NCBI GenBank assembly: GCA_025363755.1
Contig: JANYLQ010000018.1
Span: forward strand, 1 to 60,809
Source of the DNA: Hyphomicrobiales bacterium
Lineage (GTDB): Bacteria; Pseudomonadota; Alphaproteobacteria; Rhizobiales; Aestuariivirgaceae
Direction: 5' to 3'
Length of the DNA stretch: 60,809 nucleotides
Shown here piece by piece: positions 16,439 through 24,844 of the stretch. The position numbers and the translations under genes were made by a program. The number at the start of each line of letters is the position of its first letter. The stretch's first letter is position 1. Under the pieces are notes generated by a model. The model searched no databases. It worked only from the letters and a program-made list of their open reading frames with translations, and had not been told where the DNA came from.

Positions 16439-16906
16439 ATGCGCTGCCCGTTCTGTGGCAATGCTGACACGCAAGTCAAAGATAGCCGCGCCAGCGAAGA
16501 CGGCGCGGCCATCAGGCGCAGGCGCGCATGCCCCGATTGCGCGGGCCGCTTCACCACTTTTGAACGTGTTCAACTTCGCGAACTCAGCGTGCTTAAACGC
16601 AGCGGCCGCCGCACAGTGTTCGACCGCGATAAACTGGCAAGATCAGTGCAAGTCGCATTGCGCAAACGCCCAGTCGATCAGGAACGCATCGAACGCATGG
16701 TCAGCGGCATTGTTCGACAGCTCGAGTCACTCGGCGAAACCGAAATCAAATCCGAAACCATCGGCCAATTAGTGATGGAAGGCCTGAAAAACTTAGATGA
16801 TGTAGCCTACGTCCGCTTCGCCTCGGTCTACCGCAATTTCCGCGAGGCCAAGGATTTTGAGGAATTGTTGGGCGAGCTGAGTGATGAGGACAAGGGGCAG
16901 GGTTAA
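16439..16906 (+). CDS. nrdR: transcriptional repressor NrdR
   Basis: A 155-residue ATP/dATP-responsive repressor of ribonucleotide reductase genes. Zinc-ribbon cysteines are Cys3, Cys6, Cys31 and Cys34 ([16 protein letters not shown]). The ATP-cone follows ([17 protein letters not shown], about residues 50-135) and ends in the conserved [11 protein letters not shown]. It starts 12 bases after glyA with AGGGAAG as ribosome-binding site and is almost surely co-transcribed. In many relatives ribD, ribE and ribH follow before nusB; here the next gene is a convergent transporter. Confidence 0.97.
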   Translation: MRCPFCGNADTQVKDSRASEDGAAIRRRRACPDCAGRFTTFERVQLRELSVLKRSGRRTVFDRDKLARSVQVALRKRPVDQERIERMVSGIVRQLESLGETEIKSETIGQLVMEGLKNLDDVAYVRFASVYRNFREAKDFEELLGELSDEDKGQG

Positions 16907-16913
16907 GAACCCG

Positions 16914-17813
16914 CTATGCCAGAACTGCTTTAGATTTCTCACTCCACAATAAAAACACCGAAGCCGCGATGATCATCGCAATCCCAATCCACAAATTGCC
17001 TTCAGGCAAATATCCAAACGCCAAAAATCCTGCCAGAATATTAAATGGCAAGCGCAGATCATCAAACGGTTGCAAAACCGATGCATCAGCCTTTGAATAA
17101 GCCTTGGTCAAAAAATATTGCGCGGCAAACTGTATAACGCCTGCCAACAGCAACAAATATAATATCTTGCCCGTTGGTACTTCAAATCCTGCAATGCCAG
17201 ACAGCACGGCGTTGATGGGAGAAAGCAACAGCAGCAACCACATGGTAATGGTCTCCGACTTTTCATGCCCCGTCAGTTGCTTGGTAATCAGCGAAGCCGC
17301 CCCCCACAAAACCGCAGCGGCCACAGGAGCCAGCGACCACGCATTAAACCCTGATGACCAAGGTTGCAACACAACCATCGCTCCAGCAAAACCCAGAACA
17401 GCTGCAAACCAACGGCGCGGTTCCACATTTTCACCCAGAAACAATTTGGCACCCAGCAGAATAAAAAATGGCGATGTCATCACCAGCGCAATCACCTGCC
17501 AAATTTGAACGCCATGCGAGAGGCCCATCACAAAGGCTTGAACCCCGAGTGCGGATAAAATCACACGGATGATATGTTTAATGGGATAATCGGTTTTCAG
17601 CGAACCCAAACCGCTTTTCCAGATAAACGGAAGCGACACGATGAGGGCGATGAAATATTGCCAGAACGCATCAGACTGTGGCTTGAAACCCAGCCCACCA
17701 TAATCAGGCGATCCGGTGACAGTTTGAGTGATCACATTGATGGCAGCAAAAGCCGCGCCTGCCGCCACCATAAAGCTGGCACCTGCAATTAAGCCAGTCG
17801 ATTTCTGTTCCAT
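16914..17813 (-). CDS. EamA/DMT-family transporter
   Basis: A 299-residue inner-membrane protein with ten hydrophobic helices arranged as two EamA repeats (about residues 10-145 and 155-290). Motifs include VMGLSHGVQIWQVIALVMTS at the end of the first repeat and PVAAAVLWGAASLITKQLTG at the start of the second. Drug/metabolite transporters of this kind export amino acids, nucleosides or similar small molecules, and the substrate cannot be read from sequence. It converges on nrdR with only seven bases between stops, and is divergent from nusB. Its position between nrdR and nusB is unusual for the order, where riboflavin genes are often found. Confidence 0.85.
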   Translation of the reverse strand: MEQKSTGLIAGASFMVAAGAAFAAINVITQTVTGSPDYGGLGFKPQSDAFWQYFIALIVSLPFIWKSGLGSLKTDYPIKHIIRVILSALGVQAFVMGLSHGVQIWQVIALVMTSPFFILLGAKLFLGENVEPRRWFAAVLGFAGAMVVLQPWSSGFNAWSLAPVAAAVLWGAASLITKQLTGHEKSETITMWLLLLLSPINAVLSGIAGFEVPTGKILYLLLLAGVIQFAAQYFLTKAYSKADASVLQPFDDLRLPFNILAGFLAFGYLPEGNLWIGIAMIIAASVFLLWSEKSKAVLA

Positions 17814-17928
17814 GTCCCCAACCCCGTGTCCGCCCGAACTGTTAAAACCTCTGCAGCATTAACGCAAGCATGGGGTTATGCGCGACCCGCATTGTGTTTC
17901 AGTCAAAGCCCAGCTATTCCCTCGATCC

Positions 17929-18399
17929 ATGACCACACCCCGCAAAGCCCCCATCGCTCGTTCTGCCGCAAGGTTGGGCGCTGTGCAGGCGCTTTATCAA
18001 ATGGATATTGCAACGGCAGATTTGGGCGAAACCCTCGCGCAGTTTTCCAGCCGTGTTGTTGGCAATGATTTTGATGATGGCCAATGTGGCGAAGCCGATT
18101 TTAAACATCTACGCGAGGTGGTTGAAGGTGCCGTGCGTGAGCAAGCACTGATCGACCCGACAGTTGATAAGCTGCTCGACAAGGATTGGCCGCTCCACCG
18201 TTTGGATGCAACCTTGCGCGCCATCATCAGGGCAGGGGCATACGAAATCATGTTCAAAGAAAACGTGCCGGCCAAAGTGGCGATCAACGAATATGTAAAT
18301 GTCGCCAGCGCCTTCTTCGACGGTGAAGAACAAAAATTCGCCAACGCTGTTTTAAACAACCTAGCAAGACAACGTCGCCCACAAGAGTTTGCGGCGTGA
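17929..18399 (+). CDS. nusB: transcription antitermination factor NusB
   Basis: A 156-residue all-helical RNA-binding protein that acts with NusE (S10) at boxA to prevent premature termination in rRNA operons. Key stretches are ARLGAVQALYQMDI, DWPLHRLDATLRAIIRAGAY and NVPAKVAINEYVNVASAF, with the C-terminal KFANAVLNNLAR. I prefer the ATG at 17929 (MTTPRKAP), which gives the normal family length; a frame extension back to 17878 adds 17 residues without homology. The ribosome-binding site is poor at either start. The stop overlaps the GTG start of the MFS gene by four bases, so the two are translationally coupled. Confidence 0.93.
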   Translation: MTTPRKAPIARSAARLGAVQALYQMDIATADLGETLAQFSSRVVGNDFDDGQCGEADFKHLREVVEGAVREQALIDPTVDKLLDKDWPLHRLDATLRAIIRAGAYEIMFKENVPAKVAINEYVNVASAFFDGEEQKFANAVLNNLARQRRPQEFAA

Positions 18400-19589
18400 A
18401 GACCCAAGCGCCGCGCACCACCATCCTGTTGCTGGCCATAGCGCAATCATTATACTCTTGCGCAGTGATCACCGTTTTTGCCACAGGCCCCTTGGTCGGC
18501 CTCATGCTAGCGCCAAACCAAGGTTATGCCACATGGCCGGTCACAAGCTTTGTTGTGGGATCAATGCTGGCCGTCTGGCCCGCCTCATATTTGATGAAAA
18601 TCTATGGCCGAAAACCTGTCTTCATAGCAGGCGCATTGTCCAGCATCATCGGCGCAGTAATCGCGATCTATGCAATCTATCATTCTAATTTTTATCTTTT
18701 CTGTGTCGGGGTATTGCTGCAAGGCGTCTTGCAAGCAACCTCCAGCTTTTATGCGTTCACCGCTTCTGAGGCCGCCAGGCCAGAAGATAAATCAATAGCA
18801 ATTTCTTGGGTGCTGACAGGTGGTGTTGTTGCTGCCGTGGCTGGCACCTTAATCTCCAGCCAAACGCGCGATCTGCTTGCACCATTCACGTTTGCAGGAA
18901 CCTACGTCGCTGTCATCGTTTTTGCAGTCTTAAGCCTCGTGGTTTTTGGCGTTATGCAAGTGGCCAAACCCACACAAGCTGAGATCCAAGGCCCGCAAAG
19001 AACGTGGCCGGAATTATTGGCCCAACCCAAACTCGTCATCGCCATGGCAACCGCAATATTTTCATATGCATTAATGAACCTGATGATGACAGCAGCCCCC
19101 GTGGCCATGAAAATCTGCGGCTTTGATGTGGATGCATCAATCTGGGTGATCCAATGGCACGTGCTGGCCATGTTCGTGCCCAGCTTCTTCACTGGTGTCT
19201 TGATCAAACGTTATGGCGTAAATCTGATCACAGGCATCGGCATGGCCATTCTCATCAGCGCAGGCATAGCAGCATTAGCAGGCATCAGCTTCATGCACTT
19301 CTCTGTAGCCCTCATCTTGCTAGGCCTCGGCTGGAACTTCGGCTTCATTGGCGGCACCACGATGTTGACCACCACTTACCATCCATCCGAACGCGCCAAA
19401 GTCCAAGCCGTAAACAACTTTGGCGTCTCGTTAATGGTCGCCATTGCGTCAGCCAGCAGCGGCCAAATGCTCAGCCATTTCGGCTGGTCAAGTGTGGCCC
19501 TGACAGTGATGCCGATTGCAGCTATTGTTCTCGGAATCATTATTTGGTTGAGAACCCATGAAAGCACTTCCACCGCTCACTCTCTCTGA
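18396..19589 (+). CDS. MFS transporter
   Basis: A 397-residue major-facilitator protein with twelve hydrophobic helices in two six-helix halves. The helix 2-3 loop has a reduced motif A (MKIYGRKPVFIAGALSS). Other features are LTGGVVAAVAGTLISSQTRD in the first half, and FIGGTTMLTTTYHPSERAKV in the second, the latter typical of sugar- or drug-type exporters. Substrate unknown. Its GTG start overlaps the nusB stop and its last 32 bases overlap the decarboxylase gene, so export of, or exchange for, the decarboxylase's substrate or amine product is an attractive but unproven idea. Confidence 0.88.
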   Translation: MKTQAPRTTILLLAIAQSLYSCAVITVFATGPLVGLMLAPNQGYATWPVTSFVVGSMLAVWPASYLMKIYGRKPVFIAGALSSIIGAVIAIYAIYHSNFYLFCVGVLLQGVLQATSSFYAFTASEAARPEDKSIAISWVLTGGVVAAVAGTLISSQTRDLLAPFTFAGTYVAVIVFAVLSLVVFGVMQVAKPTQAEIQGPQRTWPELLAQPKLVIAMATAIFSYALMNLMMTAAPVAMKICGFDVDASIWVIQWHVLAMFVPSFFTGVLIKRYGVNLITGIGMAILISAGIAALAGISFMHFSVALILLGLGWNFGFIGGTTMLTTTYHPSERAKVQAVNNFGVSLMVAIASASSGQMLSHFGWSSVALTVMPIAAIVLGIIIWLRTHESTSTAHSL

Positions 19590-20982
19590 ACCTGAAATGC
19601 GGGCCATCATGGCCGAGGTGGGCAATATGATCGTTGACCATTTTGTCAACTTGCCAAACCTGCCTGTCACCCAGCCATCAACATTGGCGAACTTGCGCAG
19701 CGGCTTGCAGGAAACTTTGCCGCTAAATCCAACGCCCGTCTCCGATGTGTTGAAACAAGTGCAGCAATTCGTGCTGTCGGAAATGACGCATAATGATCAT
19801 CCGCGCAATTTCGCTTTTGTGCCCGGCCCCAGCAATTTTGTCGGTGCCATGGCGGATGCGATTTCTTCTGCGCTTAACATTTTCTGCGGCGCATGGATCG
19901 GCCCCTCAGGTACTGCACAAATTGAGTTGATGACGATTGAATGGTTGCGCCAGCTGTTTGAATTTCCAGCATCTGGCGGCGGCTTATTTGTCAGCGGTGG
20001 CTCCATGGCCAACCTCACCTGCTTGGCCGTGGCCCGCCACACCAATCTGGCCAACAATCCGGCCAACGCCACTGTGTATTTTTCCGATCAAACCCATTCA
20101 TCCGTCGCCAAGGGCCTGAAGATTTTAGGCTTCCAACAATATCAACTCCGCAAACTGCCATCCGACGAAAGCTTCTGCCTGCCCATGGATGCACTAGCCC
20201 AAAAAATTGCCGCTGATCGCCAACAAGGTTTGGTTCCTTTCTGCGTGGTGGCCAATGCCGGAACCACCAATGCAGGAGCGATTGACCCGTTAGAAAAAAT
20301 CGCTGACTTTTGCGCCGCCGAAGGCCTTTGGATGCACGTTGATGGTGCTTACGGCGGCAGCGCCGCAATTTCAAAAACGGGCAGGGGCGTGCTGGCCGGA
20401 ATGAACCGTGCCGATTCCCTTTCCATCGATCCCCATAAATGGATGTTTCAACCCTATGAAATCGGCTGCGCGTTAATCCGCAATCAAGAACATTTGAAAG
20501 ATACGTTCAAAGTCTCCGCTGAATATTTAAAAATCATCGAGCAAAGTGCCGAGCAACCAAACTTCAGCGATTACGGCGTGCAACTCACCAGAGGATTTAG
20601 AGCGCTAAAACTATGGATGTCCCTCAAAGCCTTCGGAGTTGAAGCATTCCGCGAAGCCATCGAAATCGGCATTGAAAATGCTCTGTACACGGAAGGTCTT
20701 CTGCGCCAATCGTCAGACTGGGAAATCATCACCCCCGCCAGCCTCGGCATTCTCACTTTCCGCTTCGTAGCTAAAAACCTGAGTGAAGATCAACTCAGCC
20801 AACTCAACTCGGACATGGCCAGCGAAATGATAACCTCCGGCTACGCCATGCTAAGCCCCACCGTCATGCGCGGCAAAACCGTGCAACGCATGTGTACGAT
20901 CAACCCAAGGACGACGCGGGCAGACATAGAGACGACGATTGCGAAGCTGCATAAGATTGGGGTGGGGATGAGTTTGGGGTGA
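19558..20982 (+). CDS. PLP-dependent group II (aromatic-type) amino acid decarboxylase
   Basis: A 474-residue enzyme of the aromatic-L-amino-acid/glutamate decarboxylase family. Features are HPRNFAFVPGPSNFVGAMAD, GGLFVSGGSMANLTCLAVAR, CVVANAGTTNAGAIDPLEKI, WMHVDGAYGG (PLP-binding Asp) and SIDPHKWMFQPYEIG, where Lys294 is the PLP lysine. Such enzymes convert amino acids to amines or, in some bacterial members, carry out related oxidative reactions on aromatic substrates. Substrate cannot be fixed from sequence. The start lies inside the end of the MFS gene, making a transporter-decarboxylase pair that resembles an acid-resistance or amine-export module, except that the transporter is MFS rather than an APC antiporter. 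Confidence 0.9.
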   Translation: MKALPPLTLSEPEMRAIMAEVGNMIVDHFVNLPNLPVTQPSTLANLRSGLQETLPLNPTPVSDVLKQVQQFVLSEMTHNDHPRNFAFVPGPSNFVGAMADAISSALNIFCGAWIGPSGTAQIELMTIEWLRQLFEFPASGGGLFVSGGSMANLTCLAVARHTNLANNPANATVYFSDQTHSSVAKGLKILGFQQYQLRKLPSDESFCLPMDALAQKIAADRQQGLVPFCVVANAGTTNAGAIDPLEKIADFCAAEGLWMHVDGAYGGSAAISKTGRGVLAGMNRADSLSIDPHKWMFQPYEIGCALIRNQEHLKDTFKVSAEYLKIIEQSAEQPNFSDYGVQLTRGFRALKLWMSLKAFGVEAFREAIEIGIENALYTEGLLRQSSDWEIITPASLGILTFRFVAKNLSEDQLSQLNSDMASEMITSGYAMLSPTVMRGKTVQRMCTINPRTTRADIETTIAKLHKIGVGMSLG

Positions 20983-21084
20983 ATTCCTTAACTTCTGCCT
21001 CCATTACAATTCGCTCACTTCTGTTTGATTTTCCAGCAGCATGCTCGTATTATTTTTTCACTTCAGCAGAAACGGAGACGCTTC

Positions 21085-21621
21085 ATGTTCGACTTGGAAA
21101 GTTTCATTGAAGACTGCAAAACAGCCGTGGAGCAGGATAGTTCACACCGGTCGGTTCGTGAAGTCGTCAAGCGTGCGCTAAGCGAACCTACTTCGATAAT
21201 CAAGCGAATCGGGGAGCCATTGCGGGCCGAATCACAAAAATTATACCAATCGCCTACACTCACGATCCAGAACGTAATCTGGGGACCGCAAATGACCTTC
21301 TTGCCCCACAATCATTCAATGTGGGCAATAATTGGCATTTACACTGGAAGAGAAGATAATATTCTGTGGCGTAAATTGCCTGGTGGCCGTATCGAGGCCG
21401 CAGGAGCAAGATCTCTGGGAGAAGGCGATGTGGAGCCATTAGGGCGTGATATTGTGCATTCAGTCACCAATCCGCTTCAACGGATGACAGGCGCAATTCA
21501 CGTATATGGCGGTGATTTTTATGAGGCCGAACGTAGTCAATGGGATCCCGAAACACTTCGAGAAGAACCTTTTGATTTCGAAGCTTCGGCACGTCGATTT
21601 CAAGAATCAAATCGACGTTAA
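21085..21621 (+). CDS. cupin-fold metal-dependent enzyme (cysteine-dioxygenase-like, COG5553 type)
   Basis: A 178-residue protein with a double-stranded beta-helix core: SPTLTIQNVIWGPQMTFLPH, then NHSMWAIIGIYTGREDNILW (the H-x-H metal ligands and conserved Trp), and IVHSVTNPLQRMTGAIHVYG with further histidines. This is the layout of the cysteine-dioxygenase-like superfamily; the true substrate is unknown and the Cys/Tyr cofactor of cysteine dioxygenase is not evident. The ATG at 21085 is preceded by GGAG at seven bases, better than the earlier ATG at 21025. It converges with a decayed toxin-antitoxin locus. Confidence 0.75.
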   Translation: MFDLESFIEDCKTAVEQDSSHRSVREVVKRALSEPTSIIKRIGEPLRAESQKLYQSPTLTIQNVIWGPQMTFLPHNHSMWAIIGIYTGREDNILWRKLPGGRIEAAGARSLGEGDVEPLGRDIVHSVTNPLQRMTGAIHVYGGDFYEAERSQWDPETLREEPFDFEASARRFQESNRR

Positions 21622-21746
21622 AAGTGCTGAGCTATCAATTTCATATTTAAATCTGTTTCAGCACTAATGCCGCGCTTGCCGGAAACAATATCGCCAATGC
21701 GCTGGGCCGGAACGCCAATGCTTTTGGAATTACGGTGCCAGTGCAT
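21618..21746 (-). pseudogene. HigA-type antitoxin remnant
   Basis: The minus-strand frame reads SIGVPAQRIGDIVSGKRGIS and continues to QHF before a TAA at 21618. HigA/XRE antitoxins carry nearly the same string (GVP--RI--IV-GKRGI-A-TAL-L), the recognition helix region of their DNA-binding domain. The helix before it and the C-terminal WLNLQ segment are missing. The fragment overlaps the end of the next gene in another frame and no HigB toxin is nearby, so it is a relic. Confidence 0.65.
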
Positions 21747-22062
21747 TCAATTCACGCTCCATACTGCCGCCAACCCCAAACTCCCGCCTCGGCATCGCCG
21801 GAGCGGGGAACACCCCCAAAACCACATGCCAATAACTCCAAGAGCGCGGATCAATAATTCCCGGCGGAGCCTGTGCCAAAGCTTCCAGCAAATCATCATC
21901 ACTCAATACTCCGCGCAGTGCCTTCATATCTTCATGCGTAGCATAACGAAAAGCATACGCCATAAAGTGGGTTACATCACGTAGCGCAACATCCGGCGGT
22001 TCGAACCAAATGACGCGTGTGGCAAGTGCGAGAAACTCCTCGGTGATAGGAAGCGCTTTCAT
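21730..22062 (-). CDS. conserved small protein usually paired with an AbiEii-type nucleotidyltransferase
   Basis: A 110-residue soluble protein starting MKALPITEEFLALATRVIWF, with EPPDVALRDVTHFMAYAFRY, LSDDDLLEALAQAPPGIIDP and SWSYWHVVLGVFPAPAMPRR. I recognise this pattern (VIW-EPP, APPGI-D-RSW-YWH) from small proteins encoded directly before AbiEii/AbiGii-type nucleotidyltransferase toxins in alphaproteobacteria, where it probably acts as antitoxin. No such toxin follows here; a HigA fragment does. It may be a solitary antitoxin left after loss of its partner. The C-terminus (SMERELNALAP) runs into the remnant's frame. Confidence 0.6.
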   Translation of the reverse strand: MKALPITEEFLALATRVIWFEPPDVALRDVTHFMAYAFRYATHEDMKALRGVLSDDDLLEALAQAPPGIIDPRSWSYWHVVLGVFPAPAMPRREFGVGGSMERELNALAP

Positions 22063-22527
22063 ATTTATGATACTTCATCGAACTTGTGATGCCCAGAAAG
22101 AGATTTAGTGAACTGATTTTGCCAATCCACTAATAGCTTTCCAAATATCATCGTACCCATCCCAACGTCGTCTTCGTGAGCTTGCAAGACTTGTTGAAAG
22201 GGTGAGGAAGGATTTCGAACATATGTGTGGAGTATAGCGAGAGGTAGCAGGTCGACCGCACGCTGTCAAGCATAAAATGCTATGATAAGAAATAACCTTG
22301 CTTAAGTCACAATTCAAATTTAAATGTTTTTCCACATTCCCATCAATATTCTGAGTTGCGCCAATCATTTGCATCATTCACTTCCCCTCAATTCGCAATT
22401 GCAAATGTGACCAAAATTTGTCATACCCTGCCCACATTTCCAGCACCGGCGCAGTGAAGCGTGATTCCGTCGCGGCCATCGGTCAGGGTTCTGGAGCAAC
22501 ATCAACTTTTTGACCAAAGGTTTTATC
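22063..22527. other. intergenic stretch before hppA
   Basis: About 465 bases with no convincing gene. A minus-strand frame ending at 22105 closes with RRRRWDGYDDIWKAISGLAK, which reads like a protein tail, but its upstream part (to 22377) does not. The last 100 bases must hold the hppA promoter. Confidence 0.4.
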
Positions 22528-24666
22528 ATGACCAATACACTCTGGCTGATCGTGCTCGCAGGGGCACTCTCAATCGTGTACGGCATTATCACCACACGCG
22601 GCCTGATGGCTGCTGATGCTGGTTCTGCGCGTATGCAGGAAATTTCCGCAGCTGTGCGCGAAGGTGCGCAAGCTTATTTGAAACGCCAATATTATACCAT
22701 CGGTGTCGTTGGCGTTGTGATCTTCATCATCGCATTTGTTCTGCTCGGCAAATTCTCGGCCATTGGCTTTGCCATCGGCGCAATCCTTTCAGGCCTCGCT
22801 GGTTTCATTGGAATGAATGTTTCTGTGCGTGCCAATGTGCGCGTAGCACAAGCTGCCACCAAATCATTGGCAGGCGGCCTTGATCTTGCGTTCAAAGCGG
22901 GCGCGGTAACGGGCTTGTTGGTAGCGGGCCTTGGCCTTTTGGGCGTCACGCTTTATTTTGGTTTCCTCACCAGCACATTGCACATGGACCCAACCAGCCG
23001 CGACGTGATTGACGCTCTTGTAGCACTCTCATTCGGCGCATCATTGATCTCAATTTTCGCACGTCTCGGCGGCGGCATCTTCACCAAGGGTGCAGACGTG
23101 GGCGGCGACATGGTTGGCAAAGTTGAAGCGGGCATCCCCGAAGATGATCCGCGCAACCCTGCAACAATCGCCGATAACGTGGGCGACAATGTTGGCGATT
23201 GTGCTGGCATGGCCGCTGACTTGTTTGAAACCTATGTGGTAACCACAGTGGCCACCATGGTTTTGGCAGCGATTGTTTTGCCTGATGCCATGAAGCTTGC
23301 AGGCATGGTTTTGCCACTCGCAATCGGTGGCGCATGTGTGATCACCTCGATCATCGGAACGTTCTTTGTAAAGCTCGGCGCATCCAACAACATCATGGGT
23401 GCCTTGTATAAGGGCATAATCGCCACTGGCATTTTATCCCTCATCGTTATCTACCCCGTTATCTCTGCCATGTTTGGCGGAATGGACGTGGCTTTAGGAA
23501 CACCTGAAAAAGCCTTCACACCAATGAGCCTGTTTTATTGCGGCGTTGCAGGATTGGTCATCACAGGTCTTCTGATCTGGATCACTGAATATTACACCGC
23601 CACAGGCAAACGCCCTGTGAACTCCATCGCTGAAGCATCCATCACCGGCCACGGCACAAACGTAATCCAAGGTCTGGCTGTTTCGATGGAAGCAACAGCC
23701 ATTCCTGCAATCATTATCATTGCGGGCATTTTGGTAACTTACAATTTGGCAGGCCTCTTCGGCATCGCAGTTGCAGTCACCACCATGCTCGCTCTCGCAG
23801 GCATGGTTGTAGCACTCGATGCTTTCGGCCCAGTCACCGATAACGCAGGTGGCATAGCCGAAATGGCGGGGCTTCCAAAAGAAGTGCGCCACAACACTGA
23901 CGCGCTTGATGCTGTGGGCAACACGACTAAAGCCGTCACCAAAGGCTACGCCATTGGTTCAGCAGGTCTGGGCGCTCTCGTATTGTTTGCTGCTTACACA
24001 CAAGATTTGAAGTTCTTTGCTGCTCACGCAGCACCTGGGACTTTCTTTGAAAACGTAAACGTGTCGTTCGATCTCTCATCGCCATACGTTGTGGTGGGGC
24101 TGTTGTTTGGCGGCTTGTTGCCATATCTCTTCGGCGGCATGTCTATGACAGCGGTTGGCCGCGCGGCGCAAGCCGTGGTGGTTGAAGTGCGCCGCCAGTT
24201 CCGCGAAAACCCCGGCATCATGAAGGGCACAACCAAGCCTGATTATGCCAGAGCTGTAGATTTGCTCACCAAAGCTGCAATCAAGGAAATGATCATTCCG
24301 TCAATGCTGCCCGTGTTCTCGCCCATTGTTGTGTTCTTTGTGATCAACGCCATTGCAGGCAAGGCCCAAGCCTTCTCCGCCGTAGGCGCTATGCTCATGG
24401 GCGTGATCGTGACAGGCCTGTTCGTGGCCATCTCGATGACCGCAGGCGGCGGCGCTTGGGACAACGCCAAGAAATCATTTGAAGATGGTTTCGTGGATTC
24501 CAAAGGCGTGAAACATTTGAAAGGCTCCGAAGCCCACAAAGCAAGCGTGACGGGAGACACCGTAGGCGACCCCTACAAAGACACCGCAGGCCCCGCCGTT
24601 AACCCCATGATCAAGATCACCAACATCGTGGCCTTGCTGATGCTGGCGGTTCTGGCCGGGCATTAG
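22528..24666 (+). CDS. hppA: membrane-bound proton-translocating pyrophosphatase
   Basis: A 712-residue integral membrane protein with about 16 helices that couples pyrophosphate hydrolysis to H+ pumping. Catalytic motifs are present: [56 protein letters not shown] and the C-terminal [20 protein letters not shown]. The segment [10 protein letters not shown] carries Lys and Thr at the two positions that are Ala and Gly in potassium-dependent enzymes, so this should be the K+-independent, H+-pumping type. The ATG at 22528 has AAAGG seven bases upstream. A strong intrinsic terminator follows after an intergenic repeat. Confidence 0.96.
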   Translation: MTNTLWLIVLAGALSIVYGIITTRGLMAADAGSARMQEISAAVREGAQAYLKRQYYTIGVVGVVIFIIAFVLLGKFSAIGFAIGAILSGLAGFIGMNVSVRANVRVAQAATKSLAGGLDLAFKAGAVTGLLVAGLGLLGVTLYFGFLTSTLHMDPTSRDVIDALVALSFGASLISIFARLGGGIFTKGADVGGDMVGKVEAGIPEDDPRNPATIADNVGDNVGDCAGMAADLFETYVVTTVATMVLAAIVLPDAMKLAGMVLPLAIGGACVITSIIGTFFVKLGASNNIMGALYKGIIATGILSLIVIYPVISAMFGGMDVALGTPEKAFTPMSLFYCGVAGLVITGLLIWITEYYTATGKRPVNSIAEASITGHGTNVIQGLAVSMEATAIPAIIIIAGILVTYNLAGLFGIAVAVTTMLALAGMVVALDAFGPVTDNAGGIAEMAGLPKEVRHNTDALDAVGNTTKAVTKGYAIGSAGLGALVLFAAYTQDLKFFAAHAAPGTFFENVNVSFDLSSPYVVVGLLFGGLLPYLFGGMSMTAVGRAAQAVVVEVRRQFRENPGIMKGTTKPDYARAVDLLTKAAIKEMIIPSMLPVFSPIVVFFVINAIAGKAQAFSAVGAMLMGVIVTGLFVAISMTAGGGAWDNAKKSFEDGFVDSKGVKHLKGSEAHKASVTGDTVGDPYKDTAGPAVNPMIKITNIVALLMLAVLAGH

Positions 24667-24667
24667 C

Positions 24668-24740
24668 CTCTTTCCCTCTCTCCGTCGGGGAGAGGGTTGG
24701 GGCCTATGCGAAGCATGGGAGGGTGAGGGGCCTCACCCCA
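24668..24740. repeat. palindromic intergenic repeat
   Basis: Three close-set inverted repeats: CCCTCTC...GAGAGGG, a short CCTATGC-GAA-GCATGGG and GGGTGAGGGGCCTCACCC. The blocks GGAGAGGGT and GGGTGAGGGGC recur in the 58366-58540 spacer, so this looks like a dispersed family. Confidence 0.6.
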
Positions 24741-24752
24741 AACTCAAATCTC

Positions 24753-24784
24753 AAAAGCCGGGGCAGCAATGCTCCGGCTTTTTT
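24753..24784 (+). terminator. intrinsic terminator of hppA
   Basis: AGCCGG-G-GCA pairs with TGC-T-CCGGCT around a short loop and is followed by six Ts. It stands about 90 bases after the hppA stop. Confidence 0.8.
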
Positions 24785-24844
24785 GTTTGTAATCCCGCAG
24801 CCAATTCAGCATGTTGATTTCATGAATGCCGAAAGAATCGAACC

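Noticed and set aside
22105-22205. Minus-strand tail RRRRWDGYDDIWKAISGLAK
   Set aside because: Looks protein-like but cannot be tied to a start codon, a family or a neighbouring fragment.
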